Below, one piece after another: positions 1-8,210 of a stretch of DNA of 64,000 bases. The notes below the pieces were generated by a model. That model was given only the letters and a program-made list of their open reading frames with translations, was not told the DNA's origin and did no database searches. The position numbers and the translations under genes were made by a program. Positions within the stretch are counted from its first letter, which is position 1. Each line of letters opens with the position of its first letter. Where the stretch lies: the NCBI RefSeq assembly GCF_963674925.1, contig NZ_OY771647.1, forward strand, positions 2,805,501-2,869,500, read 5' to 3'. Origin of the DNA: an uncultured Draconibacterium sp. Lineage in GTDB: Bacteria > Bacteroidota > Bacteroidia > Bacteroidales > Prolixibacteraceae.

Positions 1-842
1 CTTACCAGGAGCAGGCATCGCAAAACCGGGGGAAAAAGGAAACATATCCGTATCAACGCAATCGTTTTGAAGAACAAACGATCAGGGTAAAAGTCCGCGA
101 TTTTGAATTTAACCGCCGCGACGAAAGCATTTTTAAAAACCAATACAGAATGCTAACCATCGATCAGTTGGTGGCTGCCGATGACAGTTTGTCGGATGAT
201 TATTACGATCGCTTGCGTAATTATATGATGCAGATTAGTATAAACCCGACAATTACGCGGAGGATGTATAATCTGACTGCAAAAGCCGATTCGTTGAAAC
301 GGGATATTGAGGAAGTAAAAGCAGATTCTGTATTTGATTTTGATACTTATTATTCAGGACTTGATAAGTGGGTGCAGGCCGATATTGCCAAAAGTGCACT
401 CGATAGAGCCCGAAGCAATATGCAACAGGTAAACATGTTTCAGGGGCAGCTTTACAATAAAAAGAAAACGCTGAATAAATACCGCATGGAGCGACACCGG
501 AAATTTACGCTGTCGATTGCCGTGCTCATCTTCTTTTTTATCGGGGCACCTTTAGGTGCAATTATCCGAAAAGGAGGATTGGGAATGCCGGTAGTTGTGT
601 CTATTTTCCTGTTTATTTTATATTACATTGTTTCCATGAGTGGCGAAAAAACTGCCCGCGAAGACGTTTGGGATATGTTTAACGGAATGTGGTTTTCGTC
701 CTATATCTTTCTGCCCATTGGCGTTTGGTTGACCTATAAAGCTGCTACCGATTCGGCTATCATGACAGCAGAAGCTTATACAAAGTTTTTTGCCCGCCTG
801 GGGCTCGAACGGTTTTTCAAGAAAAAGAAATCAAACGACTAA
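1..842 (+). CDS. LptF/LptG (YjgP/YjgQ) family permease, 3' part
   Basis: The reading frame is open from base 3, so the start lies upstream of the window and only about 279 C-terminal residues are visible. A soluble stretch is followed by three hydrophobic segments. The first contains GAPLGAIIRKGGLGMP, a hallmark of YjgP/YjgQ permeases. The family forms the inner-membrane part of the LptB2FG exporter, which extracts lipopolysaccharide for transport to the outer membrane. The C-terminus ends in a basic FFKKKKSND tail. Two glycosyltransferases follow 6 bp downstream, consistent with a surface-glycan operon. LptF and LptG cannot be told apart from this fragment. Confidence 0.88.
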   Translation, partial: YQEQASQNRGKKETYPYQRNRFEEQTIRVKVRDFEFNRRDESIFKNQYRMLTIDQLVAADDSLSDDYYDRLRNYMMQISINPTITRRMYNLTAKADSLKRDIEEVKADSVFDFDTYYSGLDKWVQADIAKSALDRARSNMQQVNMFQGQLYNKKKTLNKYRMERHRKFTLSIAVLIFFFIGAPLGAIIRKGGLGMPVVVSIFLFILYYIVSMSGEKTAREDVWDMFNGMWFSSYIFLPIGVWLTYKAATDSAIMTAEAYTKFFARLGLERFFKKKKSND

Positions 843-848
843 GCCCGA

Positions 849-2051
849 ATGAACATCTTGCAGGTAACAAATAAGGTTCCGTTTCCAGCCAGGGATGGTG
901 GGGCCATTGCCTGTATGAATTTAACAAAAGGATTTGCACGGCTGGGAAATAGGGTAACTGTGCTGGCGATGAATACCTTAAAACATCATGTTCGGCCGGA
1001 TGAAATTCCCGATGAAATAAATCAATTGGCAACATTTAAACTGGTAGATGTTCCTGCTAAAATAAATGCGTTTACCGCTTTATCAAATCTAATCTTTTCG
1101 CGAAAACCTTACAATGCAGTACGTTTTATAGATGATGATTTTAGTGCAGCGCTGGCAGAATTGTTATCCGAAAATGAGTTTGATATTATTCAGTTGGAGG
1201 GACTTTATGTTTGTCCGTACATTCCGGTAATACGAAAGTATTCCAATGCAACAGTGGTTTATCGTGCGCATAATGTTGAGTTTGAAATTTGGGAAAGGGC
1301 AGCAAAACTATCACATGGAGTGAAAAAGTTATACCTCCAAAATCTTTCAAAAAGGATAAAAAGCTTCGAGACGGGATTGTTAAACTCGTACGATATTTTA
1401 GTTCCGATAACTGCCCGAGACGGCGAGATTCTGGATTCGTTGGGTAATATGAAAGACAAACAGGTTTCTCAAACCGGAATCGATTCATCGGTTGTTGCCC
1501 CGGTTTCATCCAGTTTGGAATTCCCAACGCTTTTTCACCTGGGATCGTTAGAATGGGCGCCCAACCAGGAAGGTATTTTGTGGTTTATTGAAAACTGCTG
1601 GAAGCAGATTCACACCCGATATCCCGATTTGTGTTTTCATGTAGCCGGAAGAAATGCACCACCGTGGTTAATCGATAAATTAAATGTCGATGGTGTTATT
1701 TTCGAAGGAGAAGTTACCGATGCTTATCGCTTTATGAATTCGAAAGCTATTATGATTGTTCCACTATTTTCGGGAAGCGGCATGCGAATTAAAATTATTG
1801 AAGGAATGGCGTTGGGAAAAAGTATTGTGTCAACATCGATAGGCGCTGAAGGAATTAAGGTTACCGATGGTGAGAATATTTTGCTGGCTAACGATGCGAA
1901 TAGTTTTATTGATGCTGTTTCCAGCTTACTCGAAGATCGTAACAATTTTGAGCGTATTGGAAAGAATGCCACTCTTTTTATCCAACAGAATTTTGATAAT
2001 TTAGCGATATCGAAAGAGCTAATCGGATTTTACAAACAATACATTAAATGA
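849..2051 (+). CDS. glycosyltransferase family 4-like protein (GT-B fold)
   Basis: This 400-residue protein has the N-terminus of GT-B sugar transferases (MNILQVTNKVPFPARDGG, the acceptor-side Rossmann start) and a C-terminal nucleotide-sugar domain. The donor-binding loop SGSGMRIKIIEGMALGKSIVST lies at about residues 308-330, followed by GAEGI. No signal peptide or membrane segment is evident, so it probably acts on the cytoplasmic face of the inner membrane. The likely role is transfer of one sugar onto a lipid-linked surface glycan. The start lies 6 bp after the LptF/G stop, and its stop overlaps the next start (ATGA), indicating translational coupling. Donor and acceptor cannot be deduced. 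Confidence 0.85.
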   Translation: MNILQVTNKVPFPARDGGAIACMNLTKGFARLGNRVTVLAMNTLKHHVRPDEIPDEINQLATFKLVDVPAKINAFTALSNLIFSRKPYNAVRFIDDDFSAALAELLSENEFDIIQLEGLYVCPYIPVIRKYSNATVVYRAHNVEFEIWERAAKLSHGVKKLYLQNLSKRIKSFETGLLNSYDILVPITARDGEILDSLGNMKDKQVSQTGIDSSVVAPVSSSLEFPTLFHLGSLEWAPNQEGILWFIENCWKQIHTRYPDLCFHVAGRNAPPWLIDKLNVDGVIFEGEVTDAYRFMNSKAIMIVPLFSGSGMRIKIIEGMALGKSIVSTSIGAEGIKVTDGENILLANDANSFIDAVSSLLEDRNNFERIGKNATLFIQQNFDNLAISKELIGFYKQYIK

Positions 2052-3238
2052 TCCTAAACCTTTTATTCTGGGTATTATTGTTCATATTGTGTTATACCTA
2101 TTTCGGGTATGCGCTTGTATTGTGGCTGTTTGTGGGCCTGAAAAAGGTGTTTGGCCGACGCCAGATTTCATTGGAAAGCGATAGTTACGAGCCCGAAGTT
2201 TGTTTGTTTGTAACAGCATTTAACGAGAAGGAATACATCGGACAGAAAGTAAACAACGCTTTTTCGCTTGATTATCCCAAAGAAAAAATTCAATATGTAT
2301 GGGTTACCGATGGATCGGATGACGGGAGCCCGGAAATATTAAAGCAAATAGAAAAGCTGGAAGTATATCATCAGCCGGAACGAAAAGGGAAAATGCATGC
2401 GATGAACCGGGGGATGAAATTTGTAAAAGCACCTATTGTGATCTTTTCCGACTCGAACACGGTTCTTGGAAAACAAACCATTCGCGAGATTGTAAAGTGT
2501 TTTAGCAATCCGAAAGTTGGTTGTGTGGCAGGGGAGAAGCGCATTGTGCAGAATGAAGAAGAAGCTGCAGCCGGTGCCGGTGAAGGTTTGTATTGGAACA
2601 TGGAGTCGTGGATTAAACGCAAGGACTGGGAGTTGAATTCGGCAGTTGGCGCTGTTGGTGAACTGTTTGCCATACGAACCGAACTTTTTGAGGAGGTGGA
2701 AACCGATACTTTGCTCGATGATTTTATTATCTCGTTACGTATTGCCCAACGGGGATATAAAATTGCGTACGCTCCAAATGCATATGCCGAGGAAACCGCT
2801 TCGTTGAACGTAAAAGAAGAATTGAAACGTAAAGTAAGAATTGCTGCCGGAGGAATTCAAACCATTATACGATTAAAAGGATTACTTAATCCATTTAAAA
2901 GCGGCATTTTGAGCTGGCAGTATTTTTCGCACAAAGTTTTGCGCTGGGCGTTTGCTCCGCCGGCTTTGTTCCTTTTATTTATTATAAATCTGCTGTTGGT
3001 GGTAAATTCTAACAACTGGACTGTATATAATATAAATGCGACAGTGCTGTATCTGCAGGTTTTGTGTTATATCGCCGCCGCATTTGGCTGGTATTTCGAA
3101 AACAGAAAGGTGCGGATGAAGGCACTTTTTGTACCATACTATTTTGTGATGATCAATTATGCCACCATTCTTGGGATTATTCGTTACGCAAAAGGCCGTC
3201 AAACGGTAAACTGGGAAAAATCAAAAAGGGCAGGGTAG
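2048..3238 (+). CDS. membrane glycosyltransferase family 2
   Basis: This 396-residue protein has an N-terminal membrane helix (about residues 3-32), a GT-A domain and C-terminal helices (about 300-375). Visible GT2 motifs are WVTDGSDDGS (about 84-93, nucleotide binding), FSDSNTVLG (about 132-140, the metal-binding position) and DDFIISLRIAQRG (about 223-236, catalytic-base region). The architecture resembles processive or polyprenyl-linked GT2 enzymes that work at the cytoplasmic membrane. Its start overlaps the previous stop by 4 bp. Together with LptF/G and the GT4 enzyme it looks like a small surface-polysaccharide unit; the product is unknown. Confidence 0.87.
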   Translation: MILNLLFWVLLFILCYTYFGYALVLWLFVGLKKVFGRRQISLESDSYEPEVCLFVTAFNEKEYIGQKVNNAFSLDYPKEKIQYVWVTDGSDDGSPEILKQIEKLEVYHQPERKGKMHAMNRGMKFVKAPIVIFSDSNTVLGKQTIREIVKCFSNPKVGCVAGEKRIVQNEEEAAAGAGEGLYWNMESWIKRKDWELNSAVGAVGELFAIRTELFEEVETDTLLDDFIISLRIAQRGYKIAYAPNAYAEETASLNVKEELKRKVRIAAGGIQTIIRLKGLLNPFKSGILSWQYFSHKVLRWAFAPPALFLLFIINLLLVVNSNNWTVYNINATVLYLQVLCYIAAAFGWYFENRKVRMKALFVPYYFVMINYATILGIIRYAKGRQTVNWEKSKRAG

Positions 3239-3300
3239 CTTTATTGAATTATGAATTATGAATGTTGAATGATGATTGAAGAATGAAGAAGTACATTACA
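3239..3300. repeat. degenerate GAAT/TGAA word repeat
   Basis: The spacer between the convergent GT2 and TrmH genes opens with short imperfect reiterations (ATTGAATTATGAATTATGAA and then GAATGATGATTGAAGAATGAAGAA). It has no open reading frame of note. It looks like the low-complexity intergenic filler seen elsewhere in this window. Confidence 0.4.
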
Positions 3301-3432
3301 CTCGAATTATTTGTGCTTTCCTAAAATTCGTAGTTCGCAAATCGTTAATCGAAGTTCATTATTCACGGCCGGCTTTTAGATTATAGAATAGTAGAGAATA
3401 TTCATTACCTGTCTATTTTTGAACGCCAGTGA

Positions 3433-4113
3433 CTATTTCTTTTTGTTCTCCTCCCAAAAACGTTTCTCGATCAGCTCGCTTCGTTTAATGGTGCTTCGTA
3501 TCCATTCCATTTTCAGCTCGTTCTTTTCCGCAGGACTTAATTGCCAGTTCAGGTCTTTACTATCTCGCATTTTCATTGTAAGATGGTGCAATATGATTGC
3601 TGCAGAAACAGAAATATTAAAGCTTTCGGTAAAACCATACATCGGAATTTTTAGAAATTCATCGGCTTCCTGCATAATTGTTTCTGTTATCCCCGGTAAT
3701 TCCGATCCGAATACCAACGCCGTTTTTCCTTTGGCGATATCAAAATCCTGTAATTCGAGGTCGTTATTGTGCGGAGTGGTGGCCACAATCCGGTAACCTT
3801 TCTTTTTTAAGGTTTGTATTGCATCAAGAGCGTTGTGTTCTTTGCTATTGTATTTATGTAACGACAACCATTTTGAGGCTCCCATGGCAATTTCGCGGTT
3901 AACCTGAAATTCGTTGCGGTCTTCTATAATATGTACATCCTGAATACCAAAACAATCGCAGGTGCGCAAAACTGCACTTGCATTTTGTTTCTGAAAAATG
4001 TCTTCCAAAACAACAGTAAGGTGTCTGGTACGCTTATTTATTACTTTTTCAAAAAGTTCCTGTCGTTGTGGTGTAAGGTAGCTTAAAAGGTATTCAAGAA
4101 GTTTGTTGTCCAT
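3433..4113 (-). CDS. TrmH-family RNA 2'-O-methyltransferase (SpoU/SPOUT)
   Basis: This 226-residue protein carries all three SPOUT motifs of tRNA/rRNA guanosine 2'-O-methyltransferases: motif 1 QNASAVLRTCDCFGI (about 43-57, with the catalytic Arg at about 50), motif 2 LVFGSELPGIT (about 133-143) and motif 3 GFTESFNISVSAA (about 158-170), which forms the SAM-binding trefoil knot. The length fits tRNA Gm18 methyltransferase TrmH rather than the longer rRNA enzymes. It is transcribed separately from HU, whose terminator lies just upstream. Substrate assignment as tRNA Gm18 is an inference from length and motif 1. Confidence 0.85.
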   Translation of the reverse strand: MDNKLLEYLLSYLTPQRQELFEKVINKRTRHLTVVLEDIFQKQNASAVLRTCDCFGIQDVHIIEDRNEFQVNREIAMGASKWLSLHKYNSKEHNALDAIQTLKKKGYRIVATTPHNNDLELQDFDIAKGKTALVFGSELPGITETIMQEADEFLKIPMYGFTESFNISVSAAIILHHLTMKMRDSKDLNWQLSPAEKNELKMEWIRSTIKRSELIEKRFWEENKKK

Positions 4114-4143
4114 TTTTGCTCAAGTTTGATGTCGTTAAAAGAA

Positions 4144-4168
4144 AAAGGGAAGCATTTGGCTTCCCTTT
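4144..4168 (-). terminator. terminator of the HU gene
   Basis: There is a perfect 10-bp stem, AAAGGGAAGC with GCTTCCCTTT, and a 5-nt loop. It lies 30 bp beyond the HU stop and is followed on the minus strand by a T-rich stretch. Confidence 0.75.
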
Positions 4169-4197
4169 AATCAGTTTTTTTACCTACTCGTATTTCG

Positions 4198-4470
4198 TTA
4201 CGATACAGCGTCTGCTAATTCAGCACCAGCTTTAAATTTAACAACTTTTTTTGCTGGAATTGTAATTTCTTTTCCTGTTTGAGGATTTCTACCAGTTCTG
4301 GCACCACGTTCTGAAACAGAGAAAGAGCCGAATCCAATAAGTGCAACACGGTCTCCAGCTTTAAGAGCGTCTGTAGTAGCACCTACAAATGCATCAAGAG
4401 CTTTTTTAGCATCAGCTTTAGAAAGGCCAGCTTTTTCGGCCATCGCATCAAGTAATTGAGCTTTGTTCAT
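4198..4470 (-). CDS. HU-family DNA-binding protein
   Basis: This 90-residue nucleoid protein begins MNKAQLLDAMAEKAGLSKADA. The family hallmark GFGSFSVSERGARTGRNPQTG lies at about residues 46-66: it contains the beta-arm and the intercalating Pro of RNPQTG. HU dimers bend and compact DNA non-specifically. Length and sequence are canonical. It stands alone, with its own downstream hairpin and an AT-rich upstream region. I could not assign a confident promoter box. Confidence 0.95.
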   Translation of the reverse strand: MNKAQLLDAMAEKAGLSKADAKKALDAFVGATTDALKAGDRVALIGFGSFSVSERGARTGRNPQTGKEITIPAKKVVKFKAGAELADAVS

Positions 4471-4714
4471 AAGGCAAAATTTTAAATAATTAATTAAGTG
4501 ATTGAAAATAAATAACTTAGTTCTATGTACTTTGTATAGAATATTCAGAATCTATATACTTTTTCAAGGGTTAAAATTCGTCAAACATTCAGTAAAATCA
4601 AGCGTTTCAGAGAACTTTTTTAAGTTTTAGCTAAATTCATAAATATGTTTTAAAAAACCAAACCCTAGCACCCTTTTTTTTTAAGTAATTTCTGAAATTT
4701 TTGTCGAAAAGTGT

Positions 4715-4744
4715 TTTGTACTTTGAAAAATTAATCTACTTTTG
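4715..4744 (+). promoter_or_regulatory. promoter of tRNA-Ser
   Basis: A -33 element TTTG (4715-4718) is followed after 18 bp by the -7 element TACTTTTG (4737-4744), a perfect match to the Bacteroidota TAnnTTTG consensus. It ends about 10 bp before the tRNA. Confidence 0.75.
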
Positions 4745-4754
4745 CACCGCATCT

Positions 4755-4842
4755 GGAGAGATGGCAGAGTGGTCGAATGCGGCGGTCTTGAAAACCGTTG
4801 TACCGCGAGGTACCGGGGGTTCGAATCCCTCTCTCTCCGCCA
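4755..4842 (+). tRNA. tRNA-Ser (anticodon UGA)
   Basis: The acceptor stem GGAGAGA pairs with TCTCTCC (4832-4838), followed by discriminator G and an encoded CCA (4840-4842). The anticodon loop CTTGAAA places TGA at 4789-4791. The long variable arm identifies the class II serine tRNA. The T-loop is TTCGAAT. Confidence 0.97.
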
Positions 4843-4876
4843 AAATCCATCGAAGTTTTTCGATGGATTTTTTTTT
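4843..4876 (+). terminator. terminator of tRNA-Ser
   Basis: A 12-bp perfect stem (AAATCCATCGAA / TTCGATGGATTT) with a GTTT loop runs into nine consecutive T residues immediately after the CCA end. Confidence 0.9.
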
Positions 4877-5489
4877 GCTCAAAACTGTTGATAACTTTTT
4901 GCTTTGCTAGGGTTTTAACTGGCTCTTTTTTAGTTGAATATGGCGTTTATGAGTCTGTTTTTAATGACATGTTACAAAATTATGTTTCAAAATGTCATTT
5001 TTATATCCAAAATAAGATCAAAAAACAATATTCCTCTATTGTTTAAGTGTTATGTTTCTTTTCTAATAAATGGTTAAAACCTCCGATTTATATTCGGGCA
5101 GGTTCTGCAATCTTGTCATAAGGTAGTCAGGTTTAATTGCAGTAATTTTTGTGTCTGTATACCTTAATAATAATGTTGTATTTATTAGAGTACATAGATA
5201 GAAGTATTGATTACACTTTCTGCTCATTAAGAAATCCTGATGGGATATATGCAATTGGATAAAGCAAAACATGGCCATCAAGATAATATAAGGACACTAT
5301 GAAAACGTAGTGAGTATTCACATTGGGGTTATAATTAAAAAATGAAATCAGTTCTAAATTTTGTTAAATGCGTAATCTCCGATTTTCTTACATCTGTACA
5401 TTTTGTAAATTCGTCCCCCGGAAAATCAAAAATGTTTCACTTGGCAACTGTCTCAATCAGTTTGTGATATAGATTTCAGAGTGTTGATT
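4877..5489. other. gene-poor AT-rich spacer after tRNA-Ser
   Basis: About 610 bp with no convincing gene on either strand. The only reading frames are short, low-complexity and lack recognisable features. No integrase, attachment-site repeat of the tRNA 3' end or insertion-sequence end is visible. The composition is noticeably more AT-rich than the flanking genes. Confidence 0.6.
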
Positions 5490-5804
5490 ATGAGAAATTT
5501 TGTTTTTATATTTTGCATTCTTGCCATCGCTTCAATCGCAAAAATCGGCTTTTGTAGAAAATCTTCGGTGGTTTCCAGTTTTAAAAATGTACAGTTTCAA
5601 ACTGAATCTCATGTAAGTGGATTCGTTGAATTAATTTCTGAAACAACATACGTTGTTTCAAATATTCTATCTGAGAAAAAAAATGAGAATAATTTAGCTC
5701 GAGCTAAGAATATTAAGATCCTTTCAACATATGTTAAGAGCTGGAAAATACAAAATCAACTTCAACCTCTTATTTTCGATTTACCCCCTCCTTACTGCGT
5801 TTAA
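5490..5804 (+). CDS. small putative exported protein, unknown function
   Basis: This 104-residue frame starts at ATG 5490 in preference to GTG or TTG codons 3 and 2 codons upstream, because it begins directly with a basic residue and a hydrophobic run (MRNFVFIFCILAIASIAKIGFC) typical of a Sec signal. The mature part is Lys/Asn-rich without repeats and ends LPPPYCV. I recognise no family. It is the only plausible gene in the AT-rich stretch after tRNA-Ser and is separated by about 275 bp from the next operon. It may be a spurious open frame; the signal-like N-terminus is the main argument for it. Confidence 0.4.
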   Translation: MRNFVFIFCILAIASIAKIGFCRKSSVVSSFKNVQFQTESHVSGFVELISETTYVVSNILSEKKNENNLARAKNIKILSTYVKSWKIQNQLQPLIFDLPPPYCV

Positions 5805-5938
5805 TAACGATCCCTTGCACGCTGCTTAGTTGATATAATATTGATATTTATAATTTTAATTAATAGTTTGAATTACATCCGGACTATGTATTAAACGATC
5901 AATCACGAGCAGAACCTACATCAAAAATCAGATACTAA

Positions 5939-6020
5939 TATGCTGGCATAGTTTGGCGTATTTATGCTGGCATAGCTGCGCGTATTGTTGCTTGTTTTTC
6001 AACTGTCTGTCATAGTGTTG
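5939..6020 (+). repeat. tandem 24-bp palindrome-bearing repeats upstream of the NEW3/ABC operon
   Basis: Two adjacent 24-bp copies (5939-5962 and 5963-5986) share TATGCTGGCATAG and the ending CGTATT. The core TATGC-TG-GCATA is an inverted repeat. A third, degenerate copy (CTGTCATAGTGTTG, 11 of 14 matches) lies at 6007-6020. The array ends about 60 bp before the start of the NEW3-domain gene, a position suited to an operator. Confidence 0.6.
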
Positions 6021-6068
6021 TTTAAGTCTCGGCATGACGTTTTGATATATACTACGGCTAAAAATTAT

Positions 6069-6073
6069 GGAGG
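6069..6073 (+). promoter_or_regulatory. strong Shine-Dalgarno site, NEW3-domain gene
   Basis: GGAGG lies 7 nt before ATG 6081. Purine boxes of this strength are uncommon in the rest of the window. Confidence 0.7.
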
Positions 6074-6080
6074 ATGATTT

Positions 6081-7232
6081 ATGAAAAATTTAAAATTTTA
6101 CTTCAGTAGTTTTGTTATGCTGTTTTTTACTTCGATGGTAACAAACGGTGTGTTTGCCAATTCTTTAGACAGCATTGAAATTTATACTCCCTACACCAAG
6201 GTTTCGGTTTCGCCGGGGAAAACTGTTAGTTATAAACTAGACATAATAAATAACGGAACACAAACCGTTAATAAAAATATTGTTATTAGTAACATTCCTC
6301 GCAGCTGGGATTATACGCTTACGGCAGGCGGACAGAATATTGAAAAACTTGCTATTCTTCCTGACAATAAAAAGACTTTGGATTTGAAAGTAGAGATTCC
6401 TTTTAAAGTACGAAAAGGTAATTATACTTTCTACGCAAAAGCCGGAGACAGTGCCAGTTTACCCATTACCATTAATGTATCTTCAGCAGGATCGAATGAG
6501 ACGGAACTAAGCTGCGATCAGCGAAATATGGAAGGTACCTCAAAATCAAATTTTAGCTTTCAAGCCGTGTTGAAGAATAAAACTGCCTCGAAACAACAAT
6601 ACGCTTTAATGGCTAGTGCTCCGCGTGGATGGACAGTGGCTATCAAACCCAATAGCCGGCAGGCCACTTCAACCGAGGTAGAGGCTAACGGAACAAAGAA
6701 CATATCTTACGATATTAAAGCGCCATCAGCGGTAAAAGCCGGAACCTATAAAATACCGGTAAAAGTGGTATCAGGGAGTACTTCTGCATCACTTGAATTC
6801 GAAGTGGTTATTACCGGAACCTACGAATTGGAATTTGGAACGCCATCGGGATTACAAAGTACAAAAATGACGGCCGGAGATGAAAAAAGGGTAGAATTAA
6901 TAGTTGATAATAAGGGCACTACTGAGCTTGAAAATATAGAATTAAGTGCCAATAAACCACAAAACTGGGAGGTTGCATTCGAACCTGAAAAAATTACAAA
7001 GCTGGCACCGGGAAAAAGTGAAACGGTTTATGTTACCATAAAGGCCGATAAAAAAGCCATTCCGGGAGATTATGTGAGTAAAATTACAGCTAAAACACCG
7101 GAAGTGAGCGAAACGCTTTCTTTTAGGGTAATGGTGAAAACCCCAATGTTTATGGGGTGGTTGGGTGTAATTATTATTTTGCTGGCTCTCGGTGGTGTTG
7201 CATTCTTATTTAAAAAATATGGAAGGAGGTAA
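6081..7232 (+). CDS. NEW3-domain exported membrane protein of an ABC-2 operon
   Basis: This 383-residue protein has a Sec signal (about 1-27, ending VFANS), three successive Ig-like segments of the NPCBM-associated NEW3 / alpha-galactosidase type, and one C-terminal membrane helix (about 354-376) followed by KKYGRR. NEW3 hallmarks recur, such as SPGKTVSYKLDIINNGT near residue 43, APGKSETVYVTIKADKKAIPGDY near 313 and YDIKAPSAVKAGTYKIPVKV near 212. It should be anchored in the membrane with the repeats outside. It is followed after 3 bp by an ABC ATPase and then a permease, an arrangement I know from Firmicutes. The substrate is unknown. Confidence 0.82.
   Translation: MKNLKFYFSSFVMLFFTSMVTNGVFANSLDSIEIYTPYTKVSVSPGKTVSYKLDIINNGTQTVNKNIVISNIPRSWDYTLTAGGQNIEKLAILPDNKKTLDLKVEIPFKVRKGNYTFYAKAGDSASLPITINVSSAGSNETELSCDQRNMEGTSKSNFSFQAVLKNKTASKQQYALMASAPRGWTVAIKPNSRQATSTEVEANGTKNISYDIKAPSAVKAGTYKIPVKVVSGSTSASLEFEVVITGTYELEFGTPSGLQSTKMTAGDEKRVELIVDNKGTTELENIELSANKPQNWEVAFEPEKITKLAPGKSETVYVTIKADKKAIPGDYVSKITAKTPEVSETLSFRVMVKTPMFMGWLGVIIILLALGGVAFLFKKYGRR
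7223..7230 (+). promoter_or_regulatory. Shine-Dalgarno site deciding the GTG start
   Basis: AAGGAGGT lies 5 nt before GTG 7236 and overlaps the end of the upstream gene. It is a near-perfect anti-SD complement and fixes GTG as the start. Confidence 0.8.
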
Positions 7233-7235
7233 ACT

Positions 7236-8210
7236 GTGGCTGAACCAATTATTCAACTGGTTAATTTAACCAAAAAATATGGAGAATTTACGGCCGTTAA
7301 CCGGCTGGATCTGACAGTCGGGAAGGGAGAGATCTTTGGTTTGCTGGGACCGAACGGAGCCGGAAAATCGACTTCAATTTTAATGATGCTGGGACTTACT
7401 GAACCTAACTCAGGAGAAGTATATGTTTGCGGAATCAATTCAACGACTCATCCAATTGAAGTAAAAAGAAAAGTAGGGTATCTACCCGAGGATGTTGGTT
7501 TTTATGACAATTATTCGGGGCTTGAGAATCTGGTGTATACGGCTCGTTTAAATGGTTTTTCAAAAACCGAAGCGGATAAAAATGCCAGGGAGTTGATTAA
7601 ACGGGTTGGACTGGAAAACGAGATGAATAAAAAAACCGGGAAATACTCGAAAGGGATGCGCCAACGCCTGGGGTTAGCCGATGTTCTGATAAAAAATCCG
7701 GAGGTGATTATTCTGGATGAACCAACATCGGGAATCGATCCGAAAGGAGTGCAGGAATTTTTAAACTTGATTGTGGAGCTTCGGGATGAGCATGAGATTA
7801 GCGTTTTATTTTCGTCGCACAATTTGCATCAGGTTCAGCAGGTTTGCGACCGGGTAGGAATTTTTGTGGAAGGTAAATTGCTGGCCGAAGGAAATATCGA
7901 GTCGCTTACAAAACAATTATTTACGCACGACATGTATTTGATAGAGCTTGGGATTGCAAAAACTTCAACCCAAAAGAATGCGGAATTTAATGCAGCTTCA
8001 CTTAAACAGATTTTAGATTCGGTGTCGGGTATTCAAAAAGTTGTTCAGCTAAACGATGTTTTTCAGGTAGAGTGTGAACGTGATATTTCCCCCGCAATTG
8101 CCAAAAGAATTGTGGAGGCCAACCTGGATTTGAATTTCCTGAACCGCAAAGAGTACGGACTGGATGCCATATATAACCGTTATTTTGAAGGAGGAATAAA
8201 TCATGCATGA
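7236..8210 (+). CDS. ABC transporter ATP-binding protein
   Basis: This 324-residue ATPase has Walker A GPNGAGKS (38-45), an ABC signature in YSKGMRQRLGLAD (about 137-149), Walker B VIILDEPTSGID (about 157-168) and the switch His in LFSSHNLHQ. The C-terminal 90 residues form the accessory domain typical of ATPases that pair with ABC-2 permeases. It starts with GTG. Its end overlaps the permease start by 8 bp, so the two are surely co-translated. It should energise export or membrane-protein extrusion together with the downstream permease. No specificity can be read from the sequence. Confidence 0.93.
   Translation: MAEPIIQLVNLTKKYGEFTAVNRLDLTVGKGEIFGLLGPNGAGKSTSILMMLGLTEPNSGEVYVCGINSTTHPIEVKRKVGYLPEDVGFYDNYSGLENLVYTARLNGFSKTEADKNARELIKRVGLENEMNKKTGKYSKGMRQRLGLADVLIKNPEVIILDEPTSGIDPKGVQEFLNLIVELRDEHEISVLFSSHNLHQVQQVCDRVGIFVEGKLLAEGNIESLTKQLFTHDMYLIELGIAKTSTQKNAEFNAASLKQILDSVSGIQKVVQLNDVFQVECERDISPAIAKRIVEANLDLNFLNRKEYGLDAIYNRYFEGGINHA
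8188..8194 (+). promoter_or_regulatory. strong Shine-Dalgarno site, ABC-2 permease gene
   Basis: AAGGAGG inside the 3' end of the ATPase gene lies 8 nt before ATG 8203. It is the third strong SD in this operon. Confidence 0.7.

Noticed and set aside
5063..5281. 72-codon minus-strand frame in the AT-rich spacer
   Set aside because: Low-complexity composition, no signal or family motif, and it lies in a stretch where random open frames are expected.
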